42,528 nt of DNA from Bacillaceae bacterium SAS-127. Lineage in GTDB: Bacteria; Bacillota; Bacilli; Bacillales; Domibacillaceae. Where the stretch lies: positions 1 through 42,528 of the forward strand of contig NKXN01000011.1 of the NCBI GenBank assembly GCA_002261155.1, given 5' to 3'. Position numbers and translations under genes: made by a program. Shown here one piece after another: positions 11,765-24,437 of the stretch. Each line of letters opens with the position of its first letter. Position 1 is the first letter of the stretch. The notes under the pieces are model-generated. The model had not been told where the DNA came from, did no database searches, and saw only the letters and a program-made list of their open reading frames with translations.

Positions 11765-12951
11765 ATGGCTAAGGAAAAATTCGACCGTTCAAAAACACAT
11801 GCGAATATCGGTACAATTGGTCACGTTGACATGGTAAAACAACTTTAACAGCAGCAATCACAACTGTTCTTGCGAAAGCAGGCGGTAGTGAAGCACGCGG
11901 TTATGATCAAATTGACAACGCTCCAGAAGAGCGTGAGCGTGGTATCACAATCAACACTTCTCACGTTGAGTATGAAACTGCTACACGTCACTATGCACAC
12001 GTTGACTGCCCAGGACATGCTGACTACGTTAAAAACATGATCACTGGAGCTGCTCAAATGGACGGTGGTATCCTAGTAGTATCTGCTGCTGATGGCCCAA
12101 TGCCACAAACTCGTGAGCACATCCTTCTTTCTCGTCAAGTAGGTGTACCTTACCTTGTTGTATTCTTAAACAAATGTGACATGGTAGATGACGAAGAGCT
12201 TCTTGAATTAGTAGAAATGGAAGTACGTGACCTTCTTTCTGAGTACGATTTCCCTGGCGATGACGTACCAGTAATCAAAGGTTCTGCTCTTAAAGCTCTT
12301 GAAGGCGAAGCTGAGTGGGAAGAAAAAATCCTTGAGCTTATGGCTGCAGTTGATGAGTACATCCCAACTCCAGAACGTGACACTGACAAACCATTCATGA
12401 TGCCTGTTGAGGACGTATTCTCAATCACAGGTCGTGGTACAGTTGCTACAGGACGCGTTGAGCGTGGACAAGTTAAAGTTGGTGACACAATCGAAATCAT
12501 CGGTTTAACTGAAGAACCAAAATCTACAACTGTAACAGGTGTAGAAATGTTCCGTAAGCTTCTTGACTATGCTGAAGCTGGCGACAACATCGGAGCTCTT
12601 CTTCGTGGTGTAGCACGTGAAGAAATCCAACGTGGACAAGTACTTGCTAAGCCAGGTTCAATCACTCCACACACTCAGTTCAAAGCTGAAGTTTACGTAT
12701 TATCTAAAGAAGAGGGTGGACGTCACACTCCATTCTTCACTAACTACCGCCCTCAGTTCTACTTCCGTACAACTGATGTAACTGGTATCTGTAATCTTCC
12801 TGAAGGCGTAGAAATGGTTATGCCTGGAGATAACATTGAAATGACAGTTGAGCTTATTGCTCCAATCGCGATCGAAGAAGGAACTAAGTTCTCTATTCGT
12901 GAAGGTGGACGTACAGTAGGCGCTGGCGTTGTAGCTTCAATTCAAAAATAA
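11765..12951 (+). pseudogene. tuf: Elongation factor Tu, interrupted by a 1-base frameshift
   Basis: EF-Tu delivers aminoacyl-tRNA to the ribosome. Translation from ATG 11765 (site AAAGGAGG) gives [19 protein letters not shown] and HVD, then goes out of frame at 11831 and stops at 11848. From about 11833 the correct frame resumes with [18 protein letters not shown] and runs intact to 12951, with the DCPGHADY and NKCD motifs and all three domains. Restoring one C before ATGGT at 11831 rebuilds GHVDHGKT and a 395-residue protein of normal length. The break removes the P-loop histidine and glycine, which would be lethal in the usual single tuf of Bacillus. A sequencing or assembly error is therefore much more likely than a real pseudogene. 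Confidence 0.93.
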
Positions 12952-12965
12952 TTGAACGATTCAAA

Positions 12966-12998
12966 ACGGCAGGTGGGCTTTCCGCCTGTCGTTTTTTT
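12966..12998 (+). terminator. Rho-independent terminator after tuf
   Basis: An 11 bp GC-rich stem (12966-12976 with 12982-12992, two G-U pairs) encloses a 5-base GCTTT loop. A run of seven T follows from 12992. It closes the str operon 15 bases after the tuf stop. Confidence 0.9.
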
Positions 12999-13097
12999 GT
13001 TGGGTAAAATGAATTCATTGTATTCCATAGTTGAAATGAAAGATAGATCTATGTATAATAATAAAAGTGTGTTGCCGAAGAAAGTTTTAAAAAATAG

Positions 13098-13126
13098 TTG
13101 CACATAGTTCGATAACCATGTATAAT
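13098..13126 (+). promoter_or_regulatory. Sigma-A promoter for the S10-spc-alpha cluster
   Basis: A perfect -10 box TATAAT (13121-13126) is preceded after 17 bases by TTGCAC (13098-13103). It lies in the 309-base gap between tuf and rpsJ, downstream of the tuf terminator. It predicts a leader of about 128 bases before rpsJ. B. subtilis has a known promoter in this position. Confidence 0.75.
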
Positions 13127-13155
13127 TAACAATGTTGGTTTTTGACAGCGATGAT

Positions 13156-13569
<414 letters not shown>

Positions 13570-13605
13570 TTCATATAAAACTAATAATTTTAGGAGGTGT
13601 GACTC

Positions 13606-14232
13606 ATGACCAAAGGAATCTTAGGAAGAAAAATCGGTATGACACAAGTGTTTGCTGAAAACGGTGATTTAATCCCTGTAACTGTAGTTGAAGCAGCAGC
13701 AAACGTTGTACTACAAAAGAAAACAATCGAAAGCGACGGCTACGAAGCGATCCAATTAGGTTTTGACGACAAGCGCGAAAAGCTTGTTAACAAACCAGCT
13801 AAAGGTCACGTTGCAAAAGCAAACACTGCACCTAAGCGCTTCATTCGTGAATTCCGTAACTTCGACGGAGAACTAGAAGTTGGTCAAGAAGTCAAAGTAG
13901 ATATTTTCGCTGAGGGAGATATCATCGACGTAACAGGAGTATCGAAAGGTAAAGGTTTCCAAGGTGCAATTAAACGCCACGGACAAAGCCGCGGACCAAT
14001 GTCCCACGGTTCACGTTACCATCGTCGCCCAGGTTCAATGGGTCCTGTAGCGCCTAACCGCGTATTCAAAAACAAATTACTTCCTGGTCGTATGGGTGGA
14101 GAGCAAATCACTATCCAAAACCTAGAAGTAGTAAAAGTAGATGCGGAGCGCAACGTAATTCTAGTTAAAGGTAATGTACCTGGACCTAGAAAATCACTAG
14201 TTAAAATCCAAAGCGCTGTAAAAGCGAAATAA
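13606..14232 (+). CDS. rplC: 50S ribosomal protein L3
   Basis: Ribosomal protein L3, 208 residues, an early-assembly 23S rRNA binding protein whose extension reaches the peptidyl transferase centre. The start [16 protein letters not shown] follows TAGGAGGTG. The central loop with [12 protein letters not shown] and the conserved PGRMGGEQ segment are intact. Second gene of the S10 cluster, 36 bases after rpsJ. Confidence 0.97.
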   Translation: MTKGILGRKIGMTQVFAENGDLIPVTVVEAAANVVLQKKTIESDGYEAIQLGFDDKREKLVNKPAKGHVAKANTAPKRFIREFRNFDGELEVGQEVKVDIFAEGDIIDVTGVSKGKGFQGAIKRHGQSRGPMSHGSRYHRRPGSMGPVAPNRVFKNKLLPGRMGGEQITIQNLEVVKVDAERNVILVKGNVPGPRKSLVKIQSAVKAK

Positions 14233-14262
14233 TATAATTTTCCGAGAAAGGAGGAAACAAGA

Positions 14263-14886
14263 ATGCCAAAAGTTACATTATTAAACCAAAGCGGAGCACA
14301 AGTTGGAGAAATCGAACTTAATGCATCTGTATTCGGTATTGAACCTAATGAACATGTTGTGTTTGAAGCATTAATGATGCAAAGAGCTTCATTACGTCAA
14401 GGAACACATAAAGTAAAAACACGCTCTGAAGTACGTGGCGGTGGTCGTAAACCATGGCGCCAAAAAGGTACTGGACGCGCACGTCAAGGATCTATTAGAT
14501 CTCCACAATGGCGCGGTGGTGGTACTGTATTTGGACCAGTTCCACGTAGCTACAGCTACAAATTACCTAAAAAAGTACGTCGCTTAGCGATCAAATCTGC
14601 TTTATCTTCAAAAGTGGCAGAACAAAACATTCTAGTATTAGAAGCTTTAACTTTAACAGCTCCTAAAACAAAAGAATTCGCAAGCGTTCTTAAAAACCTT
14701 TCTGTAGATACGAAAGCATTAATCGTAACAGAAAGCTTAAACGAAAATGTTGCTCTATCAGCTCGTAACATCCCTGGTGTAACAGTTGTAGAAGCAAACG
14801 GCATTAGTGTTTTAGATCTAGTAGGTCATGATAAATTAATTATGACTAAAGCAGCGGTTGAAAAAGTAGAGGAGGTGCTTGCATAA
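14263..14886 (+). CDS. rplD: 50S ribosomal protein L4
   Basis: Ribosomal protein L4, 207 residues, lining the polypeptide exit tunnel. The extended loop [20 protein letters not shown] is the tunnel segment where macrolide-resistance changes occur; it reads as the normal type. The start follows AAAGGAGG. The stop codon overlaps the start of rplW by one base (TAATG), so the two are probably translationally coupled. Confidence 0.97.
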   Translation: MPKVTLLNQSGAQVGEIELNASVFGIEPNEHVVFEALMMQRASLRQGTHKVKTRSEVRGGGRKPWRQKGTGRARQGSIRSPQWRGGGTVFGPVPRSYSYKLPKKVRRLAIKSALSSKVAEQNILVLEALTLTAPKTKEFASVLKNLSVDTKALIVTESLNENVALSARNIPGVTVVEANGISVLDLVGHDKLIMTKAAVEKVEEVLA

Positions 14887-15170
14887 TGGAAGCTCGCGAT
14901 ATCATTAAGCGCCCCGTTATTACTGAACATTCAACTGAAATTATGGTTGATAAAAAATATACATTCGAAGTTGATGTAAGAGCAAACAAAACACAAGTTA
15001 AAGATGCTATCGAAGAGATCTTTGGTGTGAAAGTTGCGAAAGTTAACATCATGAACTACAAAGGTAAGTTCAAACGCATGGGTCGTTACGCAGGTTATAC
15101 GAACAAGCGCCGTAAAGCGGTTGTTACATTAACTCAAGATAGCAAAGAAATCGAACTTTTTGAAGTATAA
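14886..15170 (+). CDS. rplW: 50S ribosomal protein L23
   Basis: Ribosomal protein L23, 94 residues, at the exit of the tunnel, where trigger factor and SRP dock. [17 protein letters not shown] is the typical N-terminus. The ATG shares its first base with the rplD stop, and GAGGTG upstream inside rplD serves as ribosome binding site. Length and sequence are standard. Confidence 0.97.
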   Translation: MEARDIIKRPVITEHSTEIMVDKKYTFEVDVRANKTQVKDAIEEIFGVKVAKVNIMNYKGKFKRMGRYAGYTNKRRKAVVTLTQDSKEIELFEV

Positions 15171-15201
15171 TTAAAAAATATTAGAAGAGGAGGGAAAAGA
15201 C

Positions 15202-16032
15202 ATGGCGATTAAAAAGTATAAACCAACCACAAATGGTCGTCGCGGCATGACGGTATCTGATTTTGCTGAGATTACAACAAGCACTCCAGAAAAGTCATTG
15301 TTAGCGCCTATTAAAAGAAAAGGCGGCCGTAACAACCAAGGTAAAATTACTGTTCGTCATCATGGTGGCGGCCATAAGCGTCAATACCGTATTATCGATT
15401 TCAAACGCGATAAAGATGGTATACCAGGACGCGTTGCCACAATTGAGTATGATCCAAACCGTTCAGCAAACATTGCATTAATCAACTATGTAGACGGTGA
15501 AAAACGCTATATTTTAGCACCAAAAAACCTTAAAGTTGGAATGGAAGTAATGTCTGGCCCGGAAGCTGACATTAAAGTAGGAAACGCTCTTCCTTTAGTT
15601 AACATTCCTGTAGGTACGGTTATTCACAATATTGAATTAAAACCTGGAAAAGGCGGACAATTAGTTCGTTCTGCGGGTACTTCTGCACAAGTATTAGGTA
15701 AAGAAGGTAAATACGTTCTTGTACGTTTAACTTCTGGAGAAGTTCGTATGATTCTTGCTACTTGCCGCGCTTCTATCGGTCAAGTTGGTAACGAGCAACA
15801 CGAATTAATCAATATTGGTAAAGCAGGTCGTTCTCGTTGGTTAGGTAAGAAACCTACTGTTCGCGGATCTGTTATGAACCCTAATGACCATCCACACGGT
15901 GGTGGTGAAGGACGTTCACCAATCGGACGTAAATCACCTGTTACACCATGGGGTAAACCAACTCTTGGTTACAAAACTCGTAAGAAAACAAACAAAAGCG
16001 ATAAATTCATCGTTCGTCGCCGTAAAAAATAA
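15202..16032 (+). CDS. rplB: 50S ribosomal protein L2
   Basis: Ribosomal protein L2, 276 residues, a core 23S rRNA protein needed for subunit joining and peptidyl transfer. The conserved C-terminal stretch [18 protein letters not shown], including the histidine linked to peptidyl transferase activity, is present. The C-terminus is the usual basic tail. The start follows AGAGGAGGG. A long hairpin fills the gap to rpsS. Confidence 0.97.
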   Translation: MAIKKYKPTTNGRRGMTVSDFAEITTSTPEKSLLAPIKRKGGRNNQGKITVRHHGGGHKRQYRIIDFKRDKDGIPGRVATIEYDPNRSANIALINYVDGEKRYILAPKNLKVGMEVMSGPEADIKVGNALPLVNIPVGTVIHNIELKPGKGGQLVRSAGTSAQVLGKEGKYVLVRLTSGEVRMILATCRASIGQVGNEQHELINIGKAGRSRWLGKKPTVRGSVMNPNDHPHGGGEGRSPIGRKSPVTPWGKPTLGYKTRKKTNKSDKFIVRRRKK

Positions 16033-16371
<339 letters not shown>

Positions 16372-16389
16372 TGAGAGGAGGGTATCCTA

Positions 16390-16731
16390 ATGGAAGCAAA
16401 AGCTGTCGTAAGAACAGTTCGTATTGCTCCTCGTAAAGCACGCTTAGTGATTGATTTGATTCGAGGAAAGCAAGTAGGAGAGGCTGTAGCTATTTTGCGT
16501 CACACGCCAAAAGTTGCATCTCCTGTCATTGAAAAATTATTGAAATCTGCTGTTGCTAATGCAGAGCACAATTATGATATGGACATTAACAATCTTGTTG
16601 TAAAACAAGCATTCGTTGATGAAGGTCCAACTTTAAAACGTTTCCGTCCACGTGCTATGGGACGTGCAAGCCAAATTAACAAACGCACTAGCCACATCAC
16701 AATCGTGGTATCAGAAAAGAAGGAGGGATAA
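16390..16731 (+). CDS. rplV: 50S ribosomal protein L22
   Basis: Ribosomal protein L22, 113 residues, whose beta-hairpin lines the exit tunnel opposite L4. The hairpin segment [20 protein letters not shown], which determines macrolide sensitivity, is of normal length with no duplication or deletion. The start follows GAGAGGAGGG. Three bases separate it from rpsC. Confidence 0.97.
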   Translation: MEAKAVVRTVRIAPRKARLVIDLIRGKQVGEAVAILRHTPKVASPVIEKLLKSAVANAEHNYDMDINNLVVKQAFVDEGPTLKRFRPRAMGRASQINKRTSHITIVVSEKKEG

Positions 16732-16734
16732 ATC

Positions 16735-17391
16735 GTGGGTCAAAAAGTACATCCTAATGGTTTACGTGTTGGTATCATTCGTGACTGGGATTCAAAATGG
16801 TACGCTGAAAAAGACTATGCAGACCTTTTACATGAAGACCTTAAAGTACGCGGATATATCGAAGAACGCTTAAAAGACGCTTCTGTATCTCGTGTAGAAA
16901 TCGAACGTGCTGCTAACCGCATCAACATCACGGTTCATACAGCTAAGCCTGGTATGGTTATCGGTAAAGGTGGTTCAGAGGTTGAAGCGCTTCGTAAAGC
17001 GTTAAACCAATTAACTAGCAAACGTGTTCATATTAACATCGTTGAAATTAAGAGAGCGGATTTAGATGCTAAATTAGTAGCAGAAAATATTGCTCGTCAA
17101 TTAGAAAACCGTGTATCTTTCCGTCGTGCGCAAAAGCAAGCGATCCAACGTACTATTCGTTCTGGAGCGAAAGGAATTAAAACACAAGTTTCTGGACGTC
17201 TTGGCGGAGCAGACATCGCTCGTGCTGAACATTATAGTGAAGGAACAGTTCCACTTCATACACTTCGTGCGGACATCGACTATGCTCATGTTGAAGCTGA
17301 CACTACTTATGGTAAGCTTGGTGTGAAAGTATGGATTTATCGTGGAGAGGTCCTTCCTACAAAGAAGAAGTCTGAGGAAGGAGGAAAATAA
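16735..17391 (+). CDS. rpsC: 30S ribosomal protein S3
   Basis: Ribosomal protein S3, 218 residues, part of the mRNA entry channel. The start is GTG, giving [13 protein letters not shown], after an AAGGAGGG site inside the end of rplV. The KH domain carries the GKGG loop in [14 protein letters not shown], and the C-terminal domain ends in a charged tail. Spacing of 3 bases on both sides suggests tight coupling within rplV-rpsC-rplP. Confidence 0.97.
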   Translation: MGQKVHPNGLRVGIIRDWDSKWYAEKDYADLLHEDLKVRGYIEERLKDASVSRVEIERAANRINITVHTAKPGMVIGKGGSEVEALRKALNQLTSKRVHINIVEIKRADLDAKLVAENIARQLENRVSFRRAQKQAIQRTIRSGAKGIKTQVSGRLGGADIARAEHYSEGTVPLHTLRADIDYAHVEADTTYGKLGVKVWIYRGEVLPTKKKSEEGGK

Positions 17392-17393
17392 TT

Positions 17394-18021
<628 letters not shown>

Positions 18022-18040
18022 TTGAGAGGAGGTTTGCATT

Positions 18041-18304
18041 ATGAGTGAACGTAACCAACGTAAAGTTTATACTGGACGTGTTGTGTCTGACAAAATGGAT
18101 AAAACAGTTACTGTCATGGTAGAAACTTACAAAAAGCACTCACTTTACGGCAAACGCGTTAAGTACTCTAAAAAATTCAAAACTCATGATGAGTTGAATG
18201 AAGCAAAAATCGGCGACGTAGTTCGTATTATGGAAACTCGCCCACTTTCTGCTACAAAACGCTTCCGTCTTGTTGAAGTCGTTGAAAAAGCAGTTATTAT
18301 CTAA
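18041..18304 (+). CDS. rpsQ: 30S ribosomal protein S17
   Basis: Ribosomal protein S17, 87 residues, a primary 16S rRNA binder with an OB fold. The typical elements [18 protein letters not shown] and the C-terminal [18 protein letters not shown] are present. The start follows GAGAGGAGG. It is followed by a hairpin that abuts the rplN ribosome binding site. Confidence 0.97.
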   Translation: MSERNQRKVYTGRVVSDKMDKTVTVMVETYKKHSLYGKRVKYSKKFKTHDELNEAKIGDVVRIMETRPLSATKRFRLVEVVEKAVII

Positions 18305-18314
18305 TATATAATTG

Positions 18315-18336
18315 TTCGGATAGATGCTAATCCGAA
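18315..18336 (+). other. Hairpin abutting the rplN ribosome binding site
   Basis: TTCGGAT (18315-18321) pairs perfectly with ATCCGAA (18330-18336). The 3' arm ends in the first bases of the AAAGGAGG site of rplN (18335-18342). Folding could modulate ribosome access or simply insulate the cistrons. Confidence 0.45.
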
Positions 18337-18350
18337 AGGAGGTAACATAA

Positions 18351-18719
<369 letters not shown>

Positions 18720-18765
18720 TGAAAATAAATTTTATCAACTTGGTCATTCAAGGAGGTGCGATAAA

Positions 18766-19077
18766 ATGAATGTAAAAAAAGGCGATAAAGTCATGGTTAT
18801 CACGGGTAAAGATAAAGGGAAAACTGGCATCGTGCTTGCAGCGTTTCCTAAAAAAGACCGTGTACTTGTAGAAGGTGTAAACATCGTAAAGAAACACGCA
18901 AAACCTTCACAAGTAAATCCGCAAGGCGGAATTATTAGCCAAGAGGCACCTATTCACGTTTCTAACGTAATGCTTTTAGACCCTAAAACTAACGAACCTA
19001 CTCGTGTAGGCTTCACAACGGTTGACGGTAAAAAAGTAAGAGTAGCAAAAAAATCCGGTGAAACTTTAGATAAATAA
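18766..19077 (+). CDS. rplX: 50S ribosomal protein L24
   Basis: Ribosomal protein L24, 103 residues, an assembly-initiator protein with an N-terminal KOW motif ([18 protein letters not shown]). The start follows CAAGGAGGTG. Length matches Bacillus L24. It lies 46 bases after rplN and 30 before rplE. Confidence 0.97.
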   Translation: MNVKKGDKVMVITGKDKGKTGIVLAAFPKKDRVLVEGVNIVKKHAKPSQVNPQGGIISQEAPIHVSNVMLLDPKTNEPTRVGFTTVDGKKVRVAKKSGETLDK

Positions 19078-19107
19078 TAAGTTAGTTAATGAAGGGAGGT
19101 ACACTAT

Positions 19108-19647
19108 ATGAACCGCCTTAAAGCAAAGTATATTGAAGAAATTACACCTGCTTTAATGAATAAATTCAATTACGACTCTGTAATGCAAGTACCGAAAGTT
19201 GAAAAAATCGTAGTTAACATGGGGATTGGTGACGCAGTTCAAAACGCAAAAGTGCTTGACGTAGCTGTTGAAGAACTTGCTTTAATCACTGGTCAAAAAC
19301 CACTAGTAACTCGTGCGAAAAACTCTATCGCGGGCTTCCGTCTTCGTGAAGGTATGCCGATCGGAGCGAAAGTTACATTACGCGGAGAGCGCATGTACGA
19401 ATTCCTAGATAAATTAATCTCTGTATCACTTCCACGTGTACGTGACTTCCGTGGTATCTCAAAAAAATCTTTTGATGGACGCGGTAACTACACACTTGGT
19501 GTGAAGGAGCAATTGATCTTCCCTGAGATTGATTACGATAAAGTAAGCAAAGTACGCGGTATGGATATCGTAATTGTTACAACTGCAAAAAGCGATGAAG
19601 AATCTCGCGAATTGTTAACTCAAATTGGAATGCCGTTCCAAAAGTAA
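19108..19647 (+). CDS. rplE: 50S ribosomal protein L5
   Basis: Ribosomal protein L5, 179 residues, which binds 5S rRNA in the central protuberance and contacts P-site tRNA. The N-terminus [17 protein letters not shown] and the P-site loop region ([19 protein letters not shown]) are present. The start follows GAAGGGAGG. It is followed by rpsN. Confidence 0.97.
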   Translation: MNRLKAKYIEEITPALMNKFNYDSVMQVPKVEKIVVNMGIGDAVQNAKVLDVAVEELALITGQKPLVTRAKNSIAGFRLREGMPIGAKVTLRGERMYEFLDKLISVSLPRVRDFRGISKKSFDGRGNYTLGVKEQLIFPEIDYDKVSKVRGMDIVIVTTAKSDEESRELLTQIGMPFQK

Positions 19648-19656
19648 TCGCTATAA

Positions 19657-19857
<201 letters not shown>

Positions 19858-19886
19858 TACCACGACTTGGGAAGGAGGTAAATAAT

Positions 19887-20285
19887 ATGGTTATGACAGA
19901 TCCGATTGCAGATTTGCTAACTCGCATCCGTAATGCGAACATGGTGCGTCACGAGAAGTTAGAAGTACCTGCTTCTAACATCAAAAAAGACATCGCTGAA
20001 ATTCTTAAACGTGAAGGTTTTGTACGTGATGTAGAATTCATCGAAGACAACAAACAAGGCATGATCCGTATCTTCTTGAAATACGGTGCAAACAACGAGC
20101 GTGTTATCACTGGTTTAAAACGTATCAGTAAACCTGGTTTACGTGTATACGCAAAAGCTGACGAGGTACCAAAAGTACTTAATGGTTTAGGTATCGCTCT
20201 TGTTTCAACATCTAACGGTGTATTAACTGATAAAGAAGCTCGCGCTAAACAAGTGGGCGGAGAAGTATTAGCATACGTTTGGTAA
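19887..20285 (+). CDS. rpsH: 30S ribosomal protein S8
   Basis: Ribosomal protein S8, 132 residues, a primary 16S rRNA central-domain binder and, in E. coli, the repressor of the spc operon. The start [18 protein letters not shown] follows GAAGGAGG. The C-terminal [19 protein letters not shown] segment is the RNA-binding signature. No E. coli-like S8 target is evident here. Confidence 0.97.
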   Translation: MVMTDPIADLLTRIRNANMVRHEKLEVPASNIKKDIAEILKREGFVRDVEFIEDNKQGMIRIFLKYGANNERVITGLKRISKPGLRVYAKADEVPKVLNGLGIALVSTSNGVLTDKEARAKQVGGEVLAYVW

Positions 20286-20315
20286 TATTTTTGTAATGAA
20301 TGGAGGTGCAACAGA

Positions 20316-20852
20316 ATGTCTCGCGTAGGAAAAAAACCAATCGAGCTACCAGAAGGCGTAACAGTAACTAATGATAACAATACTGTAACTGTTAAAGGTC
20401 CTAAAGGTGAGCTTACTCGTACGTTTCATAAAGATATGAAGATCGAAATCGAAGGCAATGTGATTAACATTACACGTCCTTCTGAGTCAAAAGAGCACCG
20501 CACAAACCACGGTACAACACGTGCGTTGTTAGCGAACATGGTTGAAGGTGTATCTAAAGGATTCGAAAAATCACTTGAATTAATCGGTGTCGGGTACCGT
20601 GCGCAAAAACAAGGTAACAAGCTTGTTCTTAACGTAGGTTACTCTCATCCAGTGGAAATGGAGCCAGAAGCAGGCGTAGAAGTTGAAGTTCCTTCCAATA
20701 CGAAAGTGATCGTAAGAGGTGTTAGCAAAGAGCGCGTTGGTGCGTTTGCAGCTAATGTCCGTGACGTTCGTCCGCCAGAGCCTTATAAAGGTAAAGGTAT
20801 TCGCTACGAAGGTGAATATGTACGTCGTAAAGAAGGTAAAACAGGTAAATAA
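20316..20852 (+). CDS. rplF: 50S ribosomal protein L6
   Basis: Ribosomal protein L6, 178 residues, with two related domains, near the factor-binding site of the 50[18 protein letters not shown] and the C-terminal signature [16 protein letters not shown] are diagnostic. The start follows TGGAGGTG. Between rpsH and rplR as in all Bacillus. Confidence 0.97.
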   Translation: MSRVGKKPIELPEGVTVTNDNNTVTVKGPKGELTRTFHKDMKIEIEGNVINITRPSESKEHRTNHGTTRALLANMVEGVSKGFEKSLELIGVGYRAQKQGNKLVLNVGYSHPVEMEPEAGVEVEVPSNTKVIVRGVSKERVGAFAANVRDVRPPEPYKGKGIRYEGEYVRRKEGKTGK

Positions 20853-20884
20853 TGTCGCTTAGGTAAAGGAAAGGAGTGACCACG

Positions 20885-21247
20885 ATGATTACTAAGCCAG
20901 ATAAAAATAAAACACGTAAAAAGAGACACACTCGTGTCCGTGCGAAAATTAACGGTACAGAGTCTCGTCCACGTTTAAATATTTTCCGTTCAAACAAACA
21001 TCTTTACGCTCAAGTGATTGATGACATGAACGGCGTAACTCTTGCTAGTGCTTCTACAATCGAAAAAGATTTCGGTTTAGAGTCTACAAGCAACGCTGAA
21101 GCTGCTGCTAAAGTTGGCGAATTAGTTGCGAAAAGAGCAAGTGAAAAAGGCATCAAATCCGTAGTATTCGACCGCGGAGGATACCTATACCACGGACGCG
21201 TAAAAGCTTTAGCTGACGCTGCTCGTGAAAATGGATTAGAATTCTAA
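20885..21247 (+). CDS. rplR: 50S ribosomal protein L18
   Basis: Ribosomal protein L18, 120 residues, a 5S rRNA binder in the central protuberance. The ATG at 20885 gives [15 protein letters not shown] and is preceded by AAAGGAG at a normal distance. The upstream in-frame GTG at 20876 overlaps that site and is rejected. The C-terminal [20 protein letters not shown] is the family signature. Confidence 0.96.
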   Translation: MITKPDKNKTRKKRHTRVRAKINGTESRPRLNIFRSNKHLYAQVIDDMNGVTLASASTIEKDFGLESTSNAEAAAKVGELVAKRASEKGIKSVVFDRGGYLYHGRVKALADAARENGLEF

Positions 21248-21267
21248 TAAAAAGGAGGGACACATTA

Positions 21268-21768
21268 ATGCGTCGCATTGATCCAAATAAACTTGAACTT
21301 GAAGAACGCGTAGTTACGGTCAATCGTGTTGCAAAAGTAGTAAAGGGTGGTCGTCGTTTCCGCTTTACTGCACTAGTTGTTGTCGGTGACAAGAACGGAC
21401 ACGTTGGCTTTGGAACTGGTAAAGCACAAGAAGTTCCAGATGCTATCCGTAAAGCTGTTGAAGATGCAAAGAAAAACCTTGTAAATGTTCCTATGGTTGG
21501 AACAACTTTACCACATGAAGTCATCGGTCGCTTCGGTGCTGGTGAAATTCTCCTAAAACCTGCTTCTGAAGGTACTGGAGTAATCGCTGGTGGACCTGTT
21601 CGTGCGGTACTTGAGCTTGGTGGAGTTGGAGATATCCTTTCTAAGTCTTTAGGATCTAATACACCAATCAATATGGTACGTGCTACAATCGACGGAATTA
21701 AGCAATTGAAACGTGCAGAAGATGTTGCTAAATTACGTGGAAAATCAGTAGAAGAACTGTTAGGATAA
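21268..21768 (+). CDS. rpsE: 30S ribosomal protein S5
   Basis: Ribosomal protein S5, 166 residues, at the decoding region and mRNA entry, involved in accuracy and spectinomycin sensitivity. The N-terminal domain has [19 protein letters not shown], the loop where spectinomycin-resistance changes occur, in normal form. The start follows AAAAGGAGG. 13 bases separate it from rpmD. Confidence 0.97.
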   Translation: MRRIDPNKLELEERVVTVNRVAKVVKGGRRFRFTALVVVGDKNGHVGFGTGKAQEVPDAIRKAVEDAKKNLVNVPMVGTTLPHEVIGRFGAGEILLKPASEGTGVIAGGPVRAVLELGGVGDILSKSLGSNTPINMVRATIDGIKQLKRAEDVAKLRGKSVEELLG

Positions 21769-21781
21769 GGAGGGATTTATC

Positions 21782-21964
21782 ATGGCTGAAAAATTACAAA
21801 TTACCCTCACTCGTAGCGTGATCGGTCGTCCGCAAGATCAACGTGAAACAGTTAAAGCTCTTGGTCTTCGTAAGATGCACCAAACTGTAGAGCAACAAGA
21901 CAATGCTGCTATTCGAGGCATGATCAATAAAGTGTCTCATTTAGTAACTGTAAAAGAAATTTAA
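21782..21964 (+). CDS. rpmD: 50S ribosomal protein L30
   Basis: Ribosomal protein L30, 60 residues, a small 50S protein. [17 protein letters not shown] and [20 protein letters not shown] are typical. The ribosome binding site AAGGAGGG overlaps the rpsE stop region. Normal position between rpsE and rplO. Confidence 0.97.
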   Translation: MAEKLQITLTRSVIGRPQDQRETVKALGLRKMHQTVEQQDNAAIRGMINKVSHLVTVKEI

Positions 21965-21995
21965 TTTAAAATACCGAGTAAGGAGGTGCACGAAC

Positions 21996-22436
21996 ATGAA
22001 ACTTCATGAATTAAAACCTGCTGAAGGTGCTCGTAAAGAGCGTAATCGTGTAGGTCGCGGTCCTGGTTCTGGTAACGGTAAAACTGCAGGTAAAGGTCAT
22101 AAAGGTCAAAACGCCCGTTCAGGCGGTGGAGTACGTTTAGGCTTTGAAGGTGGTCAAACGCCTTTATTCAGACGTTTACCAAAACGCGGTTTCACTAATA
22201 TCAACAGAAAAGAATTTGCGATCGTTAACCTTGATGTGTTAAACCGTTTTGAAGAAGGCACTGAAGTTACACCAGAGCTTCTTATCGAAACTGGCGTAGT
22301 CAGCAATGAAAAAGCAGGAATCAAAATTCTTGCTAAAGGGAATGTAGAGAAGAAACTAACAGTAAAAGCTCACAAATTCTCTGCTGCTGCTAAAGAAGCA
22401 ATTGAAGCTGCTGGCGGTACAACTGAGGTGTTATAA
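21996..22436 (+). CDS. rplO: 50S ribosomal protein L15
   Basis: Ribosomal protein L15, 146 residues, a late-assembly 50S protein with a glycine- and arginine-rich N-terminal extension ([18 protein letters not shown]). The start follows TAAGGAGGTG. Its stop overlaps the secY start by one base (TAATG), indicating translational coupling of ribosome and translocon genes. Confidence 0.97.
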   Translation: MKLHELKPAEGARKERNRVGRGPGSGNGKTAGKGHKGQNARSGGGVRLGFEGGQTPLFRRLPKRGFTNINRKEFAIVNLDVLNRFEEGTEVTPELLIETGVVSNEKAGIKILAKGNVEKKLTVKAHKFSAAAKEAIEAAGGTTEVL

Positions 22437-23737
22437 TGTTTCGCACAATCTCCAATTTTATGCGCGTGGGTGATATAAGAAGAAAAATTATATTCACCCT
22501 TCTTATGTTAGTCGTCTTCCGAATCGGCACGTTTATCCCTGTCCCGTATGTTAATGCAGAAGTATTAAAAATGCAGGATCAGGCTGGGTTGATCGGATTC
22601 CTTAATACCTTTGGAGGGGGAGCCCTACAAAACTTCTCCATTCTTGCTATGGGGATTATGCCGTACATTACGGCCTCTATCATCGTTCAGTTACTTCAAA
22701 TGGACGTCGTCCCGAAGTTTACTGAATGGTCAAAGCAAGGCGAAGTGGGTCGACGTAAGCTGGCACAATTCACAAGATACTTCACAATTGTTTTAGGATT
22801 TATCCAAGCATTAGGAATGTCTTATGGATTTAACCGCTTATTTGGTGGTTTGCTAGTAGAGAGTCAAAATGTGACTTCTTATTTAGTTATTGCACTGGTC
22901 TTAACTGCCGGAACTGCATTTTTAATGTGGCTTGGTGAGTTAATCACCTCTAAAGGTGTTGGGAATGGTATTTCAATTATCATTTTAGCCGGAATCGTTG
23001 CTGCGATCCCTAATGCCGTGAACCAAATTTATGCACAGCAAATTGAGGGAGCAGGAGAGCAACTTTTCTTAAAGATAGTTGTTTTACTATTAATCGTATT
23101 AGCAGCATTGGCTATCGTAGTTGGAGTTATTTTTGTGCAGCAAGCATTGCGCAAAATTCCTATCCAGTATGCGAAGCGAATGACAGGAAATGGTGGCATT
23201 AGTACACCAGGTGCTCAAGCAACACATTTACCGTTAAAAGTAAATGCAGCTGGAGTTATTCCTGTAATTTTTGCCGTAGCATTCTTAATTACGCCACAGA
23301 CGATTGCTTCGTTCTTTGGCTCTAATGATGTGACAAGAACAATTCAAGAAATATTTGATTATACTAAGCCTGTTGGTATGGTTATATATATTGGGTTAAT
23401 TGTTGCATTCACTTATTTTTATGCGTTTATTCAAGTGAACCCTGAACAACTTGCAGATAACTTGAAGAAACAAGGCGGATATATTCCAGGGATCCGACCT
23501 GGAAAGAACACGCAAGATTATTTAACTAGTGTTTTATATCGTTTAACGTTTGTTGGTGCAATTTTCTTGTCTGCCATCTCAGTTATTCCTGTATTCTTTA
23601 TTGAGTTCGCAGGGCTTCCAGAATCTGCTCAAATTGGCGGAACAAGTCTACTGATCGTCGTAGGTGTGGCATTGGAAACAATGAAACAACTGGAAGCACA
23701 ACTTGTAAAACGCCATTATAAAGGCTTTATTAAATAA
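22436..23737 (+). CDS. secY: Preprotein translocase subunit SecY
   Basis: Channel-forming subunit of the SecYEG protein-export complex in the cytoplasmic membrane, 433 residues. Ten hydrophobic segments are spread along the length, beginning near residue 20 and ending near 410. The plug-region sequence GGALQNFSILAMGIMPYITASI and the cytoplasmic loop GGYIPGIRPGKNTQDYL are characteristic. It starts on the last base of the rplO stop. Adk follows after 48 bases. Confidence 0.97.
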   Translation: MFRTISNFMRVGDIRRKIIFTLLMLVVFRIGTFIPVPYVNAEVLKMQDQAGLIGFLNTFGGGALQNFSILAMGIMPYITASIIVQLLQMDVVPKFTEWSKQGEVGRRKLAQFTRYFTIVLGFIQALGMSYGFNRLFGGLLVESQNVTSYLVIALVLTAGTAFLMWLGELITSKGVGNGISIIILAGIVAAIPNAVNQIYAQQIEGAGEQLFLKIVVLLLIVLAALAIVVGVIFVQQALRKIPIQYAKRMTGNGGISTPGAQATHLPLKVNAAGVIPVIFAVAFLITPQTIASFFGSNDVTRTIQEIFDYTKPVGMVIYIGLIVAFTYFYAFIQVNPEQLADNLKKQGGYIPGIRPGKNTQDYLTSVLYRLTFVGAIFLSAISVIPVFFIEFAGLPESAQIGGTSLLIVVGVALETMKQLEAQLVKRHYKGFIK

Positions 23738-23785
23738 AGAATCATTCTTTGCACGTCTCCAATTAGACTGAGGGGGTATATATAA

Positions 23786-24436
<651 letters not shown>

Positions 24437-24437
24437 A

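Noticed and set aside
11765-12951. Programmed frameshifting in tuf
   Set aside because: No slippery heptamer, internal Shine-Dalgarno or downstream structure is evident, and EF-Tu is not known to use recoding. A missing base explains the data fully.
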